64,000 nucleotides of DNA, from NCBI RefSeq assembly GCF_020166515.1, contig NZ_JAINZT010000008.1:124001-188000 (forward strand), written 5' to 3'. The notes under the pieces were generated by a model. The model had not been told where the DNA came from, ran no database searches, and worked only from the letters and a program-made list of their open reading frames with translations. The DNA is from Robertkochia flava (GTDB lineage: Bacteria > Bacteroidota > Bacteroidia > Flavobacteriales > Flavobacteriaceae). Below, in pieces: positions 63,579 through 64,000 of this stretch (positions within the stretch are counted from its first letter, which is position 1; each line of letters starts with the position of its first letter). The translations under genes and the position numbers were made by a program.

Positions 63579-64000
63579 CTATTCCATAATACCGTCAACA
63601 ATTCCGTATTCGAGAGACTCCTCTGCATTCATCCAGTAATCGCGGTTAAAGTCTTTCATGATCTTTTCCATAGATTGGCCGCAATTTTCGGCAAGGATCT
63701 TTGCTCCGATCTCCCGGGTCTTGATGATCTCCCTGGCCTGGATCTCTATATTGGAAGCCTGGCCCCGGGCACCACCGCTGGGCTGATGAATCATCACCCT
63801 GGCATAAGGGTATACGAACCGCCTTCCCTTTTCTCCGGCCGAAAGCAGGATAGATCCCATAGATGCAGCGAGTCCGGTACAAACGGTGGAAATAGGACTC
63901 TTGAGGGTTTTCATCGTGTCGTGTATCGCCATTCCGGAGGTAACATATCCTCCCGGGCTGTTGATGATGAGTTGGATCTCATCATGGTAAAGGGAGTCGA
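63579..64000 (-). CDS. clpP: ATP-dependent Clp protease proteolytic subunit (5' end missing)
   Basis: The C-terminal 140 residues of ClpP; the frame stays open to the window edge. The catalytic Ser is in GLAASMGSILLSAG and the catalytic His in VMIHQPSGG, with the last triad Asp in MKDFNRDYWM. INSPGGYVTSGMAIHDTM precedes the Ser motif. An internal Met at 63932 is not the start. ClpP forms a tetradecamer that degrades unfolded proteins with ClpX. Confidence 0.93.
   Translation of the reverse strand, partial: DSLYHDEIQLIINSPGGYVTSGMAIHDTMKTLKSPISTVCTGLAASMGSILLSAGEKGRRFVYPYARVMIHQPSGGARGQASNIEIQAREIIKTREIGAKILAENCGQSMEKIMKDFNRDYWMNAEESLEYGIVDGIME

Overview
The window looks like the chromosome of a marine-type member of the Flavobacteriaceae (Bacteroidota). 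The evidence is several SusC/SusD outer-membrane pairs, lipoproteins with acidic residues after the lipid-bearing cysteine, a type IX secretion (T9SS) sorting domain, the flavobacterial -7 promoter element TAnnTTTG, a mevalonate pathway and LacI-type control of a maltose locus. The genus cannot be read from the sequence. No rRNA, tRNA, CRISPR array, transposase or phage gene was seen.

Layout. (1) 1-8586: the 3' part of a TonB-dependent receptor, a surface lipoprotein with an internal duplication, a LuxE-like acyl-protein synthetase, a propeller-like exported protein, an orphan LacI regulator, and a GyrI-like gene broken by one in-frame stop. (2) 8593-19858, minus strand: an overlapping operon of three paralogous giant FG-GAP/ASPIC-UnbV lipoproteins followed by a vanadium-haloperoxidase-like lipoprotein. 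(3) 20141-22107: a histidine kinase and OmpR-type regulator behind a repeat-rich divergent intergenic region, convergent with a first susC/susD pair (22178-26812). (4) 27063-48859: a complete alpha-glucan (starch/maltose) utilisation locus. Its minus arm is susC-susD-susE, a T9SS-exported GH13 amylase that is frameshifted, and an Fn3 lipoprotein. Its plus arm is lacI, a sugar:cation symporter, beta-phosphoglucomutase, GH65 maltose phosphorylase and three GH13 enzymes. Two LacI-type palindromes lie between the arms. (5) 49275-55972: glycerophosphodiesterase, HI0933-like flavoprotein, TspO, two mevalonate-pathway kinase-fold enzymes, a UbiA prenyltransferase and an RsuA/RluB-like protein lacking the catalytic Asp. 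(6) 55953-62409, minus strand: a five-gene operon joining a GT87-like membrane transferase and two GT2 transferases to a NapH/NosR-like 4Fe-4S membrane protein and an FAD/NAD oxidoreductase. (7) 62529-64000: a GH113-like lipoprotein and the 3' part of clpP.

How region 4 works (inference from families): starch is bound at the cell surface by SusD/SusE, cut by the exported amylase, imported by SusC, trimmed in the periplasm by the GH13 enzymes, and carried into the cytoplasm by the symporter. There GH65 splits maltose with phosphate and PgmB turns beta-glucose-1-phosphate into glucose-6-phosphate. LacI senses the sugar and binds between the two arms.

The most unusual signals are the apparent switch-like leader of the symporter gene, helically phased TTAAY repeats shared by the two-component gene leader and the susC1 leader, two single-lesion genes, the altered active site of the pseudouridine-synthase homologue, and the redox-plus-glycosyltransferase operon.
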